Under the pieces are notes generated by a model. The model was not told where the DNA came from. It searched no databases and saw only the letters and a program-made list of their open reading frames with translations. DNA of 64,000 bases from Glandiceps talaboti (Eukaryota > Hemichordata > Enteropneusta > Spengelidae). The stretch is from positions 14,404,759 to 14,468,758 of the forward strand of contig NC_135559.1 in the NCBI RefSeq assembly GCF_964340395.1, given 5' to 3'. Each line of letters opens with the position of its first letter. Positions within the stretch are counted from its first letter, which is position 1. Of this stretch, positions 1 through 55,200 are shown piece by piece. A program made the position numbers and the translations under genes.

Positions 1-1310
1 TGTAATCGACTCAAAAGTAGCCATGATATGCTTGGATATCACTTTGAAGGCATTATACAGTTTTATTGACCCAAGAGGGGTTATTATGTGGTTAGAGATT
101 AATATATAACAATCACTTGCAAGGAGTTAACCACTTTTATTGACTCAACAGGGGTTATTATGTAAACGTGGTTGGGATATGAATACGTCACAATCCCTTG
201 CAAGGAGTTAACCACTTTGTTTTGACCCAAGAGGGGTTGTTACGTGGTTGGAAATTAATATGTAACAATTACATGCAAGTAATTAATCACTTTTATTGAC
301 TTCAAAATGGTTACTTTACAGTTTATTGTCAATAAATACCAGGGGTGAACAAATAATTTTGTGAACTGGTGGTCCCTGGACAGTGCCTTAAAAAATCCAG
401 TGGTCCTGCTGAAAGAATTAATGGTACAACGTAAAATTTGTGCTGGTCCGCCCAAAAAAATCGCTAGTCCCGGACCCAGGACCAGTGGATTTGTTCACCC
501 CTGAATACCTAACAAATACTTAAGAAATCTTACAGAATTCAGCCATTGTGGTATTTATAATTTTTTAAACTCTTATATGACTGTATATGGTCATGATACA
601 AATGGAAGTCAATATCATATGATAATAAGATCTGTCAAGGAATTATTAACTTTTAGTGACTTCAGGAAGTTATACAACACAGAGTCAATATAAAACTTGT
701 TGACTCCAAAAAGTCAACATGCAATTTGGAGTCAGTATAACAACTTTCAAAACCTCCAAGGAGTCATTATATATGTAAGAGTCAATATTATAACAGCCAT
801 CAAGGAGTTATTTACTATTATTGACTCCAAAGTGGTCAATATGGTTTGGTATATATGTAGTGCTATTGACTGAGTTTGGTCTTTGTCAAAGTAGACTGTA
901 CAATGAGTTGTTTGCTCATGAAATTGTATTTGGTCATTACAATACATAGTCAATATCATATCCATACTTTTGGCTCAGCATAAAAGCTATAGTCAAGTTG
1001 TTATACACTTTTATTAACTCCATGTTGCTTTGGCTCAATGTAATATCTACACTTTCACTGACGCCGTGTGGCTTTGGCTCAATGTGATATCCATACTCAA
1101 GTTGTCATACACTTTTATTGACTACATGTGGTTGTGGCTCAATGTTATATCCACACTCAAGTTGTTTTACACTTTTTCTGATGCCATGTGGCTTTGGCTC
1201 ATTGTAATAACCATACTCAAGTTGTTATACACTTTTATTGACTCCATATGGGTGTGTCCTAATGTAATATCCATACTCTAGGAATTATATACTTTTATTG
1301 ACTCCATTAC
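1..1310. repeat. Degenerate minisatellite field sharing an ACTTTTATTGACTCCA core
   Basis: From about 985 to 1310, five or more copies of a unit near 60 bp repeat the order ACTTTTATTGACTCCATG, GGCTTTGGCTCAATGTAATA, TCCATACTCAAGTTGTTATAC. At 1-330 a related unit near 90 bp (AAGGAGTTAACCACTTTTAT and GGGGTTATTATGTGGTTGG) recurs about four times. Between them, TTGACTCC and GAGTCA boxes recur irregularly. The unit length keeps one frame open at 1030-1281, giving a 20-residue peptide repeat that I regard as non-coding. Confidence 0.75.
340..503. mobile_element. hAT-like MITE, 164 bp
   Basis: Perfect 15-bp terminal inverted repeats: CAGGGGTGAACAAAT at 340 and its complement ending at 503. The next 20 bp are also similar between the ends. 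CAGGGGTG is the classic terminus of hAT transposons. AATAC flanks both ends (335-339 and 504-508); hAT elements normally make 8-bp duplications, so the flank is either decayed or coincidental. No transposase is encoded. Confidence 0.65.
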
Positions 1311-1989
1311 TTAACTGTATAAGCTTCTGGTTTCTAATAAGTAAGTCAGTAATGATAATTATACCCTAGAAATAGGGTAATAGTGTTTTTATCGCTTGAT
1401 AGTGTAAGAAAACACTTAGTTGCATGTGGTAATCCACAGGTCTTTGTACAGTGTGTAGAGTGAATAATAGTTCACACAAGTCAATATTTGATTTATTACA
1501 TGAAACAAATATTAAGATACCCTTATTTGGAATGCAGCTTAAATATTTGTGTATCATCAAAAGCACTGCATTTGAATTATTACTCAAGTGTTAAACATTG
1601 TTATCTTATGTAAGACTTGACACTTACAAGTGCTAAATTTCACAGAAATGAAAAAGTAACCTTGTCTTGATAGCCACTCCTGACATTTGGATGGTTTTGA
1701 CACAATGTTTTGTAAGGGTGTAGTTCTTAGGTCGATATTTGTTTCATCCATCTAGTTGTTGAAACTGTATGTTGATACCCCCTATAACCAGCAAATGTTT
1801 GGTTTGATCCTATGAATTCTATAGCAGATTAGTCTAATCTATTAGGAAAATAGAGGTGAGCTGGTTATGCAGAGATGTGTCATAAAAGGAGAACGAGAGA
1901 GGCATAAATTGGTTATATCTTGGAGAGGGGGGGGGGGGGGGGTTAAGGATGGGGTGTTAATGCACTGCCCAGCCTTGGTCTTGTCTGTA

Positions 1990-2163
1990 GAGGTTCCTTT
2001 CTTATTAAAGGACTATTTGAACTGGGTATTTTTGGGTTGCTGTTCAGCATAGGCCATATCAATAGGGGGTCCTTTCTTTGTAAAGGTTTTCACATTGGAT
2101 ATTTTTTGGTTGCTGTTCAGCATAGGCCATATCAGTAGAGGGTTCCTTTCTTTGTAAAGGTCT
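1990..2163 (+). repeat. Tandem duplication, unit about 75 bp, 2.3 copies
   Basis: GGTTGCTGTTCAGCATAGGC and CATATCA are repeated with the neighbouring TCCTTTCTTTGTAAAGG block. A first, diverged start of the unit lies near 1990. No gene is seen around it. Confidence 0.65.
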
Positions 2164-3849
2164 GTTTAGTCACTGTTTTCTGTAGCGTTTGGTCACAGTG
2201 ATGTGACTTTTCAGGTTGCCAGTTCCTTTGAAAGGGCCATTAAAATAGCGATATTGCTATGTCTGTTGGTTTGTACCAAACCCTCGTTTTGTGTTTCTAT
2301 GATGTATGCCATTGGCTACAATGGTCTTTTGTGGTATAGTAATATTTTAGGTATTGTGTCTCGGCACAGGAGATGTTGTATAGCTATCAAGCATGTATTA
2401 CCTACCAACTATTACCATACTATCCCTATCCTATCTTGTACAATCTATGAAATTTACCAAGAATCACAAATATATGTAATTTTCCAAATTTCTGTTTTCA
2501 TTTTTGCCAAAAAAATCTTTGCGATCAACTTTTGTATGTATAGCACTAAAAATGGGCTGAACAAATCATTGTCTGCTCTAACATCAATGAAAAACTTAAT
2601 GTAATTTTTGTGATTTTTCTTACTTTTTTTGGCTACCATGATATTTACCATGTTTGTGAGATTTTTTTGTAGATCGGTGCTATCTGCAGCAGCAGTTTGA
2701 ATCACTGTTTTCTTTTGAGTGCTGTTTGGTTGCCAATCTAAACTAGAAAACACTTTATTGTAATATTAATCTAGATGAAGAGGTGAAAATATACAGAGAA
2801 AATAAAGAACAATGATCATGTAAAAAAATAGATTGATGAAAATTGTCATTGTTGTAAGTGTGATGAGTATGAGGAAAGCTTGAGTTGAGTGAAATATTAC
2901 TGTTAATCAGAGACCAACTTTTTGAAAGATTTTAATCTTATTTCAAAGTGTGTAATCTACCATGTGAAGTGGGACAATAGGGAACTTGCAAACCCGCCAT
3001 GATGAATGTTGCATCATGGGAAATGTGATAATATATACTTATCAATTAGTATTGTAAACATTGTTGTTACATTGTTTATAACCACCAATAATCAATTCAT
3101 ATTTACCCTGACCAGTGTGGGAGATTTATTTCATCGGTAGCTCCAGAGATGTACGATAACCGCATAATCCCATAGTCCTTTGCGTCTGAGCATGCTCAGT
3201 CTGGATTGAAAGTTTCCTATTTCATGTACTGTATTTTGTCTTCGTTTGACTGATTTCTTTGGATGTTATCATGATTTTCTGGATCTGAAACTATACGAAG
3301 CTAGCTGTATATGAGGCTCAATACGGAACTAGTCTCATACTAGCCTCATTCTCAATCTGAGACCAACTTTTATAAAATCCACGTCCCATCCCAATCTTTG
3401 ACGTTCACGCCCCATATCACCCTCACACGGTTTCAATGACAATTACTTGTTTATTATTCACATTACTTCATAAAACAACGACAAAAACGGTGCTTCAAAT
3501 ATCTGAACGCTTTCATCCTCCTTTCAGCCATGGTTCGCGTTTCTCATGTACTTATCGCCAGGTCTTGCTGGTTGCCCGGACATGTGCTTGTGAGCTGTCA
3601 AATGGAAATACCGCCCTCAACCGTGTATATGAGTAGAGGACATTTGCGACTTCGAGATTTTGTCTGCCTGGAGATGTTCCCGAGATATTTCAAATGATCG
3701 AGGAAAAAATGTTAGATGCTGGTACGACTTCCAGCTCGCATAATCCATTGAACCTGGCAACATTAAAATAACACCGTTATCATAAATGCAAAAGAATCAG
3801 CGTGGGTCGTTGTCCAAATCTGCAGTCCAATTAAAAACCAAAATATCTC
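2164..3849. other. No recognised feature
   Basis: AT-rich sequence with short open frames only. A small palindrome, CCATGATG-AATGTTG-CATCATGG, lies near 2998-3020. The stretch 3360-3640 is richer in C and G but shows no coding unit I can support. Confidence 0.5.
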
Positions 3850-4169
3850 TCATTTATGCCGACAGTAGATTTCTTCCCATATGTGCACAAATGTATGCAA
3901 AAAAGAGATTACATTCTGTAGAAACCACGTCCGATTGTTTATACATGGTTCTATGAACTCGGAAATCGTCAAAATGTCGAACTCTTTATCAGACGATTTA
4001 CGGCGAGCTTTGGTAATTTCTCGAAGATGAGTTTCCATAGAAACGCACATATTTGCCGTTAATTTGGTCACGTTTGTATTCCGCATCATTCCTTCGACTA
4101 TGTTGGTAACTAATGACTGGGAATTTCTGTCATGTAGCCGATTTTCGTGAGTAGGTAAGTTTAAGTGAG
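3850..4169 (-). CDS. Candidate coding exon of unrecognised gene (105 codons and stop)
   Basis: On the minus strand a good acceptor (TTTCTCTTCCAG) at 4170 opens a frame that begins two bases into the exon and runs 105 codons to TGA at 3850. The peptide (HLNLPTHENRLHDRN at the start, then TNIVEGMMRNTNVTKLTANM and METHLREITKARRKSSDKEF) has mixed, protein-like composition and no low-complexity sequence. I do not recognise it and see no domain. It could be a terminal exon; the 5' exons are not found. Two X-box-like motifs lie about 750 bp upstream on this strand. A chance open frame remains quite possible. Confidence 0.25.
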
Positions 4170-4909
4170 CTGGAAGAGAAACTTGTCTTATAAACGCACC
4201 AGGAAATCTAAAAGCTTAGAAAACAACTGGAAGGGGGGAGGGGTGAATACATAAACGCGCAACCTGATGACTAGTTTGAGCAGAGTTCTCGAATGTACCC
4301 CCCCCCCCGGCTCCCCTCATCATCAAAAATAATTTTTAGAGGGTTCACACCTAACTCTAACCCTAGTTCTGGTCTCTTTTCATCGGAGGAGGGAAGCTGG
4401 AATGGAACAGGAACCCTGACAAGACAGAGATCGGTTGCAGATTTTTGTATGAGTGGTTGGTAAATTCACTTACATGTAAAAGTTGAAGTGGTCTGGATGA
4501 GAAATCAGCATTTATTGGGTAATTGGGAAATATAAAAAGAACTACCGTCTCGGTTAACACCATCTCTCTCTATATGCACACGCCACCTTGACCTATGACC
4601 TTGTAGTTAAAAATAAAGTTACTGATTTCCAATCCGTCGAGAAGGAGGCCTCAGTCACAGCCTGTGTCCCTTTGATAGTAATTTCAAACGAGTAATATAA
4701 ATTGTACTAAAAATAATAAAACATGGCTTACCACCCGTAATGTTTGCCTTGCATTTACATGTATTCTAGCAAACTTGATTGTCAATTTCCGAAATCCGAA
4801 TATATAGCCCCTTTTGTTACCCGGATGGAAAATATACAGTATTACGATGAGAGAGAGAGTTGTAATTCTATACTTCACTGTTTACTTATTAAATGTCATT
4901 CAAACACCT

Positions 4910-4950
4910 GTTGCTAAGTAACATATTGAATCATCGGTTACCATGGTAAT
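4910..4950. promoter_or_regulatory. Pair of RFX X-box-like motifs
   Basis: GTTGCTAAGTAAC at 4910-4922 fits the X-box consensus (GTNRCY, short spacer, RGYAAC) exactly. GTTACCATGGTAAT at 4937-4950 fits except its last base. A CRE-like TGACGTAA follows near 4972. RFX factors bind X-boxes close to promoters of ciliary genes. An ATG at 5005 opens only 16 codons (MSPDLRNVRVSDKKGW), and a minus-strand donor-like GTAAGC lies near 4730, so either direction is possible. Confidence 0.3.
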
Positions 4951-5470
4951 GTTTTTCAGTATGACGTAACTACTACTGAATAGTTGCAATATAACGACAG
5001 TAAAATGAGTCCGGACTTAAGAAATGTTCGTGTTAGTGACAAGAAGGGGTGGTAGAGTTACTGTTGAAGCAGTTCGTGTGAAGTGTGATACTGATGGCTT
5101 TTGACTGCATCAGGCAAATTATATACAGTTACAATAGCAACTAGTAAGGTTTTTATTATGTCTCATTAAGCCTGGCAAAAGCCCCTAATATGACTACGAC
5201 TTTTTACTGCAAAGGGCTTTGTACATAATATGTACGAACATTTGATAAAAGCTAGGCGCATTTTCCATATTATACGTCCGTCGAAATCAGGTTCTTAGAC
5301 AGTTGAATGTGTTCTATTGAACAACATCCTGGATACATTTGAGACTACGATAGCTTTCCTTAGATACGTGGTGTTTTCAATTGACATGCCAAAATAGAAT
5401 TAATGATAAGGGAGTTTAGGCTTGTAGAAGTTGTTGATCTTTAGGTCATAATATGTATAGTAGGGTAGAA

Positions 5471-5879
<409 letters not shown>

Positions 5880-6280
5880 ATTTAACATAAAAGAGAGAGA
5901 AAATAAAAGAAAAAAGTAATATAGCAAACGGAATAAAAAGAAACATAGTAGTAAATATGAAATGAATGTTTTCCTTAAAAAAACAAATCTTCCTACCGGA
6001 CATGCTTTGTGAAAACATAGAAATATCCTTGTAATTTTGTTACAGTCAGTTTGTAAGATCTGGCGTGATAGAACGGTTCGAGTGCTTTCGGCAAAACTCG
6101 GTCAGCGTTCGCTTCAATCAATGAAATCTATCATGATCGTTCACTATGCTATCTCGACACAACCCTATGTACTAACAATACATTATTCATTTCTTATATT
6201 GACTAAATCATAGGCAATTTCCATTTTCATTTCTATCGACCTAAGCTTTTTATGTTGCTTGTGTCTTATGAATAGATAAT

Positions 6281-6356
6281 ATATACATACATACATACAT
6301 ACATACATACATACATACATACATACATACATACATACATACATACATACATACAT

Positions 6357-6437
<81 letters not shown>

Positions 6438-6451
6438 TATACATACATACA

Positions 6452-6485
<34 letters not shown>

Positions 6486-6535
6486 CATACATACATACAT
6501 ACATACATACATACATACATACATACATACATACA

Positions 6536-6569
<34 letters not shown>

Positions 6570-6622
6570 CATACATACATGATGTAGTAATTCAAAGTCA
6601 TTGTCATTGTCATTGTCATTAT
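6281..6622. repeat. Compound microsatellite (ACAT)n(CAGA)n(ACAT)n plus TCATTG hexamers
   Basis: ACAT arrays flank a CAGA core (about 6358-6435). Right of it, after 20 bp, TCATTG is repeated four times (6597-6622). Confidence 0.96.
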
Positions 6623-7580
6623 TGTACTAGTGTTCGAATAAATATGAATAATTTGATTAATAATCATAATAATAGCAACACATTGATACACAAATAACTC
6701 TTTTCATGGCCTAATGATCCCATGACACAGCTTGAGTCCTTCAATTTGCATTTTCAATTTCCACGTTATTAATCACTTCATTTCAAAACGATATAATTAG
6801 CTTACGACAACAAAGTGACGAGTTGATGTAATACTTTTTAATGCTAGATGGTATTGTTATCATTAATGAGATAGCATCCTCTTTAGAATAAATATTTAAA
6901 TATCGCAAACAGAAATCCCACGATCAGATTCAGAATTTTATGAGGTTTAGTAAGTATAACCAACCAACCAACAAACCAATATTTTTTATGGGGTGACGTG
7001 GGGTGGGGGTAAATAATCGACCTGATGCATCCCCCGCCTTCATCTATCTCCGTATGGCATTTGATACCCGCTAGGCAGTAACCCAGAAACGTCAGAATAT
7101 TTGTTAAAGGATTGCTATTTCAATTCATCCATTTCTCATTTTGAAAAGTGTTGTCGTGAACTGTTTTAGGATTTGATACCAGTACAACGTAATTTTTTCT
7201 GTGGACAGAGTGAGAATATTGATTAAAATTATTGGTTAAAATTTGACTAAATCACATGTGAATATGAGGCTGGTTGAAAGACACGGTAGAACAAGTTGAT
7301 CGACACACCTTCTGGGGCTAGCACTTTGGGCGCGAAAAAAAAAGCAGACGGTCAACGTGTGACCAGACATGTTTGCTGATAAATGAATAATGTCCGCTAA
7401 ATCTAAATACATTGCTTCGGGATGCACTTTTCTCTCTCACGGGGAAAATATTATTCTGCATGTTTGTGACACTAATTTTGTCAAACTTAAGGAGTCATTA
7501 GATTGTAAATTATGATAAAGATTTTAATGCAGAATCAGGGAACTAAGGAGTATTTTATTAGCTCGTTCATAAGTTCTGGT

Positions 7581-7607
7581 CACGTGATTACCGCCGCCAT
7601 TCACGTG
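7581..7607 (+). promoter_or_regulatory. Twin CACGTGATT E-boxes upstream of GAL3ST-like gene
   Basis: CACGTG occurs at 7581-7586 and 7602-7607, each followed by ATT, so a 9-bp motif is repeated 21 bp apart, two helical turns. Between them lies CCGCCGCCAT, similar to a YY1 core. Palindromic CACGTG with a following AT is the preferred site of MITF/TFE/USF-type bHLH-ZIP factors. The pair sits about 70 bp above a TATA-like box and 200 bp above the start codon. Function is inferred from position and sequence only. Confidence 0.5.
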
Positions 7608-7648
7608 ATTGTCGCCTACATGTGTTCAGAAACAGAGATCGCGAGGAA

Positions 7649-7656
7649 TATATAAA
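7649..7656 (+). promoter_or_regulatory. TATA-like box of GAL3ST-like gene
   Basis: TATATAAA at 7649-7656, about 150 bp above the start codon and 42 bp below the second E-box. A start of transcription near 7680 would give a leader of roughly 130 bases. The genome is AT-rich, so this motif alone is weak; its place between E-boxes and the first exon is the reason to list it. Confidence 0.35.
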
Positions 7657-7724
7657 CATATTGAAATAGTCGTTTTGGAGCATTTGAACACACGACATAT
7701 TGTCGAGTTACATCGGGTCTTGTG

Positions 7725-7757
7725 ATGACATCCCGGGCAGTGGCTGATGACTCTTGA
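7725..7757 (+). other. Upstream ORF in the GAL3ST-like leader (10 codons)
   Basis: ATG at 7725 opens a 10-codon frame (MTSRAVADDS) closed by TGA at 7755. A second upstream ATG at 7747, in another frame, stays open past the real start and would overlap it. Both fall in the probable 5' leader. Upstream ATGs usually lower translation of the main frame. Whether they are in the mRNA depends on the true start of transcription. Confidence 0.3.
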
Positions 7758-7807
7758 TTGCCGTCCATTTGTTACACGTGAACTCCAACACAGTATCCGT
7801 CAGCAGC

Positions 7808-50322
<42,515 letters not shown>

Positions 50323-50564
50323 AGGGCGACATCATACTTGCCCGAACTCGAGTGTACAGAAGAAATTTCTAGTATCGACACCTTTTATGACCGATTTTAA
50401 TCCATACTGGATCAATGCAAACGATTTTAAAACAGTATCTATGGGAAAGGTAAATCAAAGACACGAAACCTTGAAATGTGTCTGAAGAAAATTAAGACAC
50501 AATTTCGACAATTTCAATTTTATTTTAAAATAACTTTTTTTTTTCATTGTGCTTCATTGAATCT

Positions 50565-50598
<34 letters not shown>

Positions 50599-50656
50599 AA
50601 ACAAACAAACGAACAAAAAAACAAACAAACAAAAATAAACAAACAAACAAACGAAT
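50565..50656. repeat. (CAAT)n and (AAAC)n microsatellite in the GAL3ST-like 3' region
   Basis: Starts 245 bp after the stop codon. AATAAA at 50592 lies inside it and could serve as a polyadenylation signal, but it may be only part of the repeat. A second AAAC array is at 50842-50871. Confidence 0.9.
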
Positions 50657-51807
50657 GAACACCACAGCAGGCATAAAAATGTAAAAAATTCGACAAAACA
50701 CTAAAACTACATGTACGAGCAAATATGAAAGCAATTGCGCAAACACGCATGCGCATATTACAACAGCAAATAAATTAGACAAGTAATAAATACAAAAATA
50801 TAGCAATCAATGTTACAGACAACCAAACAGAGAAATAATAATAAACAAACAAACAAACAAACAAACAAACAGATAGACTGACCAAAACTTACACACTGGA
50901 CGAAAGAAACATTATTTTTACGCTTCGACGAAAGAAGTATTATATTCTAACGAGAGGGGCGTGCTTTGCCGATATATAGATTTACTCAGTGAAAGTCATA
51001 GATAAGAAGAATTTGCCTGATGGCAAAGAAACTTTCGTTGAAACTTATTGAACACAGAAATTTGGTTCAAGGGTTGGAGGCTGACGTACTTTGGTATTCA
51101 AAAGATCTAAAACACATCAACACATTCAACAATATTGATATCGTCAATCTGACGACATAATTGATAACTTCGGTACCTTCGAGGTAATAATTTAGTTAAT
51201 TTATTATCCAGTACAAAAATATAATGCTTTCATCTATAGAAAAAAGACTGTCTAAGTCGCGGATCTGTGAGTTCGCTTTGGATAGTGAAGCGTGAACCGA
51301 AGTCAAGGATTCACAATGTCAACAGGCTATTATAGAAATGCCTATCCATACGTTTGTTTGGGATGACTGCAATGTGTTATAGACCAAATTTAACAAAGCG
51401 TCCAAGTGATATTCCCAACACTGAGGAGGTAAAATTCTGAAGTTGGCTATCTCCTCATTCTGGATCTGCACGACTATAATACTGTAAAACGGATCCGGAA
51501 ATGACAGTTACTTCGAGAGCGAGGCATTGACATTGCATGACATGTAATGTGTATTTCTTGGGACGCCATCTTCGATCAGTGTACAGATTATAATAATTTA
51601 CTTCACTGCCAAATGAAAGAGCTTTCATCTCTAAAATCTTATTTCTGACATGGATATGAAGCGCTCACTTTCCTGAAAAGACTTCAGCTTTTATGCATCT
51701 TCTATCTTTATCTTTACTATCGGATTTCTGTAATTATATTAACTGAAGCTAGCCTGTTTATGGTGCTGTTGAGATTCATAGCTAACTCTGGTAATCTCTT
51801 GTCTTGA

Positions 51808-51876
<69 letters not shown>

Positions 51877-51882
51877 TACATA
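51808..51882. repeat. (CA)n microsatellite
   Basis: 64 bp CA, ending in CATA units. Confidence 0.97.
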
Positions 51883-53390
51883 TTTCAAACGATTACTGTC
51901 GCCACACCCGCAAAGTTCGTTATCAAATACCTGTATGTTACATTTACATAATCATATGTAAATAACATGTAAATTATTACCTACATTTAGCAACTTGCAT
52001 GTATATTTGCATAATTTGCTCATAAATAATAATAGTCTCAGGCATTGTCATGGTCGAAGGGACGGCACACTGTCATCGTCAAGGCTATTGGGCGAAAATT
52101 TTCAAATTGTTATTATCAGCATTAAGACAAGCTGAGAAGACGCGGGCTAGGAGGTACGACCAGCTAACGATGTATCTCGGCAGCACCGTAAATAGGCTAT
52201 ACTGAAGCATACCATGAGTGTAAGCCATGAGGACATCTTGTATTTTGAAGCAATCTTCATTTACTTACTAAAATCATAGACACTGGGGAATCTCCAAGGT
52301 CTATGCTGAAATATTAATGACAAATTGTTGTCACAAACACGTACAGTAGCTATCACATACCTTGCTGCTATATACCACAGTGGATTCTATTAGACATATA
52401 GAAGCCAGTTGTAGGAAATTGGAGCAATAGAATATATGTGTACTTGATTTAACGAATTTTGCTCACATAGTGATATACATGTACATGGCCAACGTGAGCC
52501 AAATATGACATTCGACAGTATCTATCTGAAATGTCTAAAGACAAAATAGTCTTAATTTTACTTATGTAGTCACACTAGAGTTTAGTAGGGTTAGAAGACA
52601 ATGGTTAGGATTGTGTGGGTAGCGAAATATTTGAATAAGTCAACATTACCACAGATTATTTGCGTGTTGTTGATGAACAAAATGGCGTCCAAATATTTGA
52701 ATTTGGATGAAAATAAAATTATGGCGGCTTGTTTTTCATGACATATGTTTGGTTGTGAAGATTGTACGCAGGTCTGTATTTCACATTACCATCATCAAGA
52801 TTTTGATTCAATTGAGGTGTTATGATTAAATAGTTCTGTGACATCACACATCCTGCTAGTATGATGCAGGTCTGACGTGACATGCTTTTGAGAGATTCTG
52901 TTGTTTTGTTGTAAAGTAAAGTTTCGTTAGGGAGTAGGGACACCATCAACTTTCACAATTCCTTTGGTTGTCTGGAATGAACTGAAGTTACTTCACAATC
53001 GACACGTCTTCTCATTAAATACAAAGACAGACAGACAGAAATTAACAAGAATAACTGACAGACGCCAAGTCCCTCCGCTTTCCCGCCAATTGTGTATAGG
53101 TATGAGAGGAGCACGACTCATAGAATAGGGTACTACTAAACTCTCAGGGAAGGAGACTGTATCTATCTATTAGGGTGACTTTTACAGGACTCTGTAAGAC
53201 AAGGTTGCCTATTGGTTAACATAATCACAGACAGTGAAAAGAATGTCTGTGACAATGGACCAAATTATGGTTTTTTTTCAGGGTTTGATTTTCCGATTTT
53301 TTCATTCGAGACATTTAAGTGTTCCAAAATGCAACATAAGCAATCCCTTCATAACATTTTAAAGATTTGTATAAATTATGATATAGCCTA

Positions 53391-53503
53391 ATTAACATAA
53401 ATGTAATTCTGGAAATGACGTATGTCGCGCAATGCATTTTGGAACCTGGAACCAAAATGCATTGCATGACATACGTCATTTCCAGAATCACATTTATGTT
53501 AAT
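53391..53503. repeat. Imperfect hairpin, 52-bp arms
   Basis: Arms 53391-53442 and 53452-53503 match at 49 of 52 positions around a 9-bp loop. Each arm contains TTCTGGAAATGACGTATGTC. It may be a foldback element or the relic of an inverted duplication. Confidence 0.9.
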
Positions 53504-54823
53504 GGTATTGCAGTAGTGAATTATTCTCACTCTGCAATGACACACAAAGATTAACATCTGTTAAATAGAGCTGACAAATGCGACGAATAAAGTGGCGACG
53601 GAACATCATTCGGAAAATGGGGAGATGGAGCTGGGGTGGGGAGGACACTTTATAATTGAAAAAAAAATTGTCATGAAATTCTCGAATTTTAATCTTCCAA
53701 AATATTTCATTCTGTTCGAAAGCGAATGCAAAAAAAAGATTGCTTGCTCTTTATATATTCAGTTTACATAGACTTCATACATTATTTTTTCCTGTAGCCT
53801 TGATATACACTTTAAAGTCGCAGCTGTTAGCTTCAATAAACGATAATGAAATAAATTTTAATCCATAAATAATTATTATATTTTAGCTATGTTATGAAGG
53901 TAGATACTTAATTGACAATGTTCGGCTCTTTATCTAAAATATTTCTTTTGAACAAGGATGAGTAATGCTAATGATTTGATGATTTGAACAATCCATTTGA
54001 GATTTTCTTTGGCGTTAAAATCGTCAGTCAATTTCTTGAAGAAAGAGGTTGAACGACGAGAGCTATGTAAGCAATTGCAGTAACTTTTGAACATCTGGAA
54101 GAATTTTGTGTAAAGAGTCTTACTTATGTTGACTTGCGAAAGTATTTAGTCCCGCCTTGAAGTCCGTGCTATATATACAGAAACAAGGTTGCCATATAAT
54201 TTCACACAAACCAATGTCAAGATATTTTCTTGATATTCGGGTATGTATCACCCCAGGTAGTAATGCATCTTGTTGACCAATCAGACAACATTCTTTTCTA
54301 CGAGCCACCATGAAGAAACCATAGTTACTCAGAAGAAACGAGCGCAACCATATTGACATGAAATCCCACACATGAGAAATTGGACAAACTGTTGTCGATC
54401 GCCATCAATCGAATTAGCCGTGTGAGGGCGTGCTACGTACAAAATGGAACAGAGATCCCTTGAAACTCAAAACGACACTTAAATATAGGTACTGGAGATG
54501 TTGTGAGTAGTATTTTTTTATCACGAGGATGACCATATTGTGATGTATTCAGAAGAGTAACCGTAGGTGGTGAAACTTTAATTGTATGTGAAGTTTCAGT
54601 GGACATTTTACTAGCGACAAAAGATGTTATTAAAACTCTTTGAGTTATGAAACTTACGTACAGAGAGTATCAAGAGGTAATAATAATTCAAGTTGCACAT
54701 TTGCAAAAACTACTATATTATGCAGTTTCAAAAGTAGAAAACACTGCATTTATAAATCACTACTTACATGACAAGTAGCAATACTTTTTAATCTTATTTT
54801 GCTTCAATCGGTATTTTTTTCAG

Positions 54824-55200
54824 TTTGTGTACATTCTTTCTATATCTCTGTTAATGTAAAAGCAATAGGTCTGTTTCGGATAAACAAATTTCAAACTGTC
54901 TGTGGTGGTAATTTGGAAATTGGTGACGGCTGTGTAGAATTGTTCGTATCAGTTGAACATGAAAATAAAGTAACTATCTTGTACGATTTTGTCTACTCTT
55001 GTCAATTACTTTCTCTCGATCCGTCTATTCCAAACAAAAAAACCCCACCAACTATGAAACACATGAACAATACAAATTTCACGCAAACCAACAAATTTGG
55101 TAATGAGGGCGCGAGTGTGGCCTTCACAGGAATCATCACCAACAACTATGTAGATGACATTTTTAACCACGTCATGCAAGATACAGTCGATTTCACCTAA
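54824..55200 (+). CDS. Weak candidate coding exon, unrecognised
   Basis: A T-rich acceptor-like tract ends in CAG at 54823 and is followed by 125 open codons to TAA at 55198. The peptide (CGGNLEIGDGCVELFVSVEH, later TNKFGNEGASVAFTGIITNN) is not low-complexity, but I recognise no family. The minus strand is also open over 55006-55242. No matching exon is seen nearby. Confidence 0.15.
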
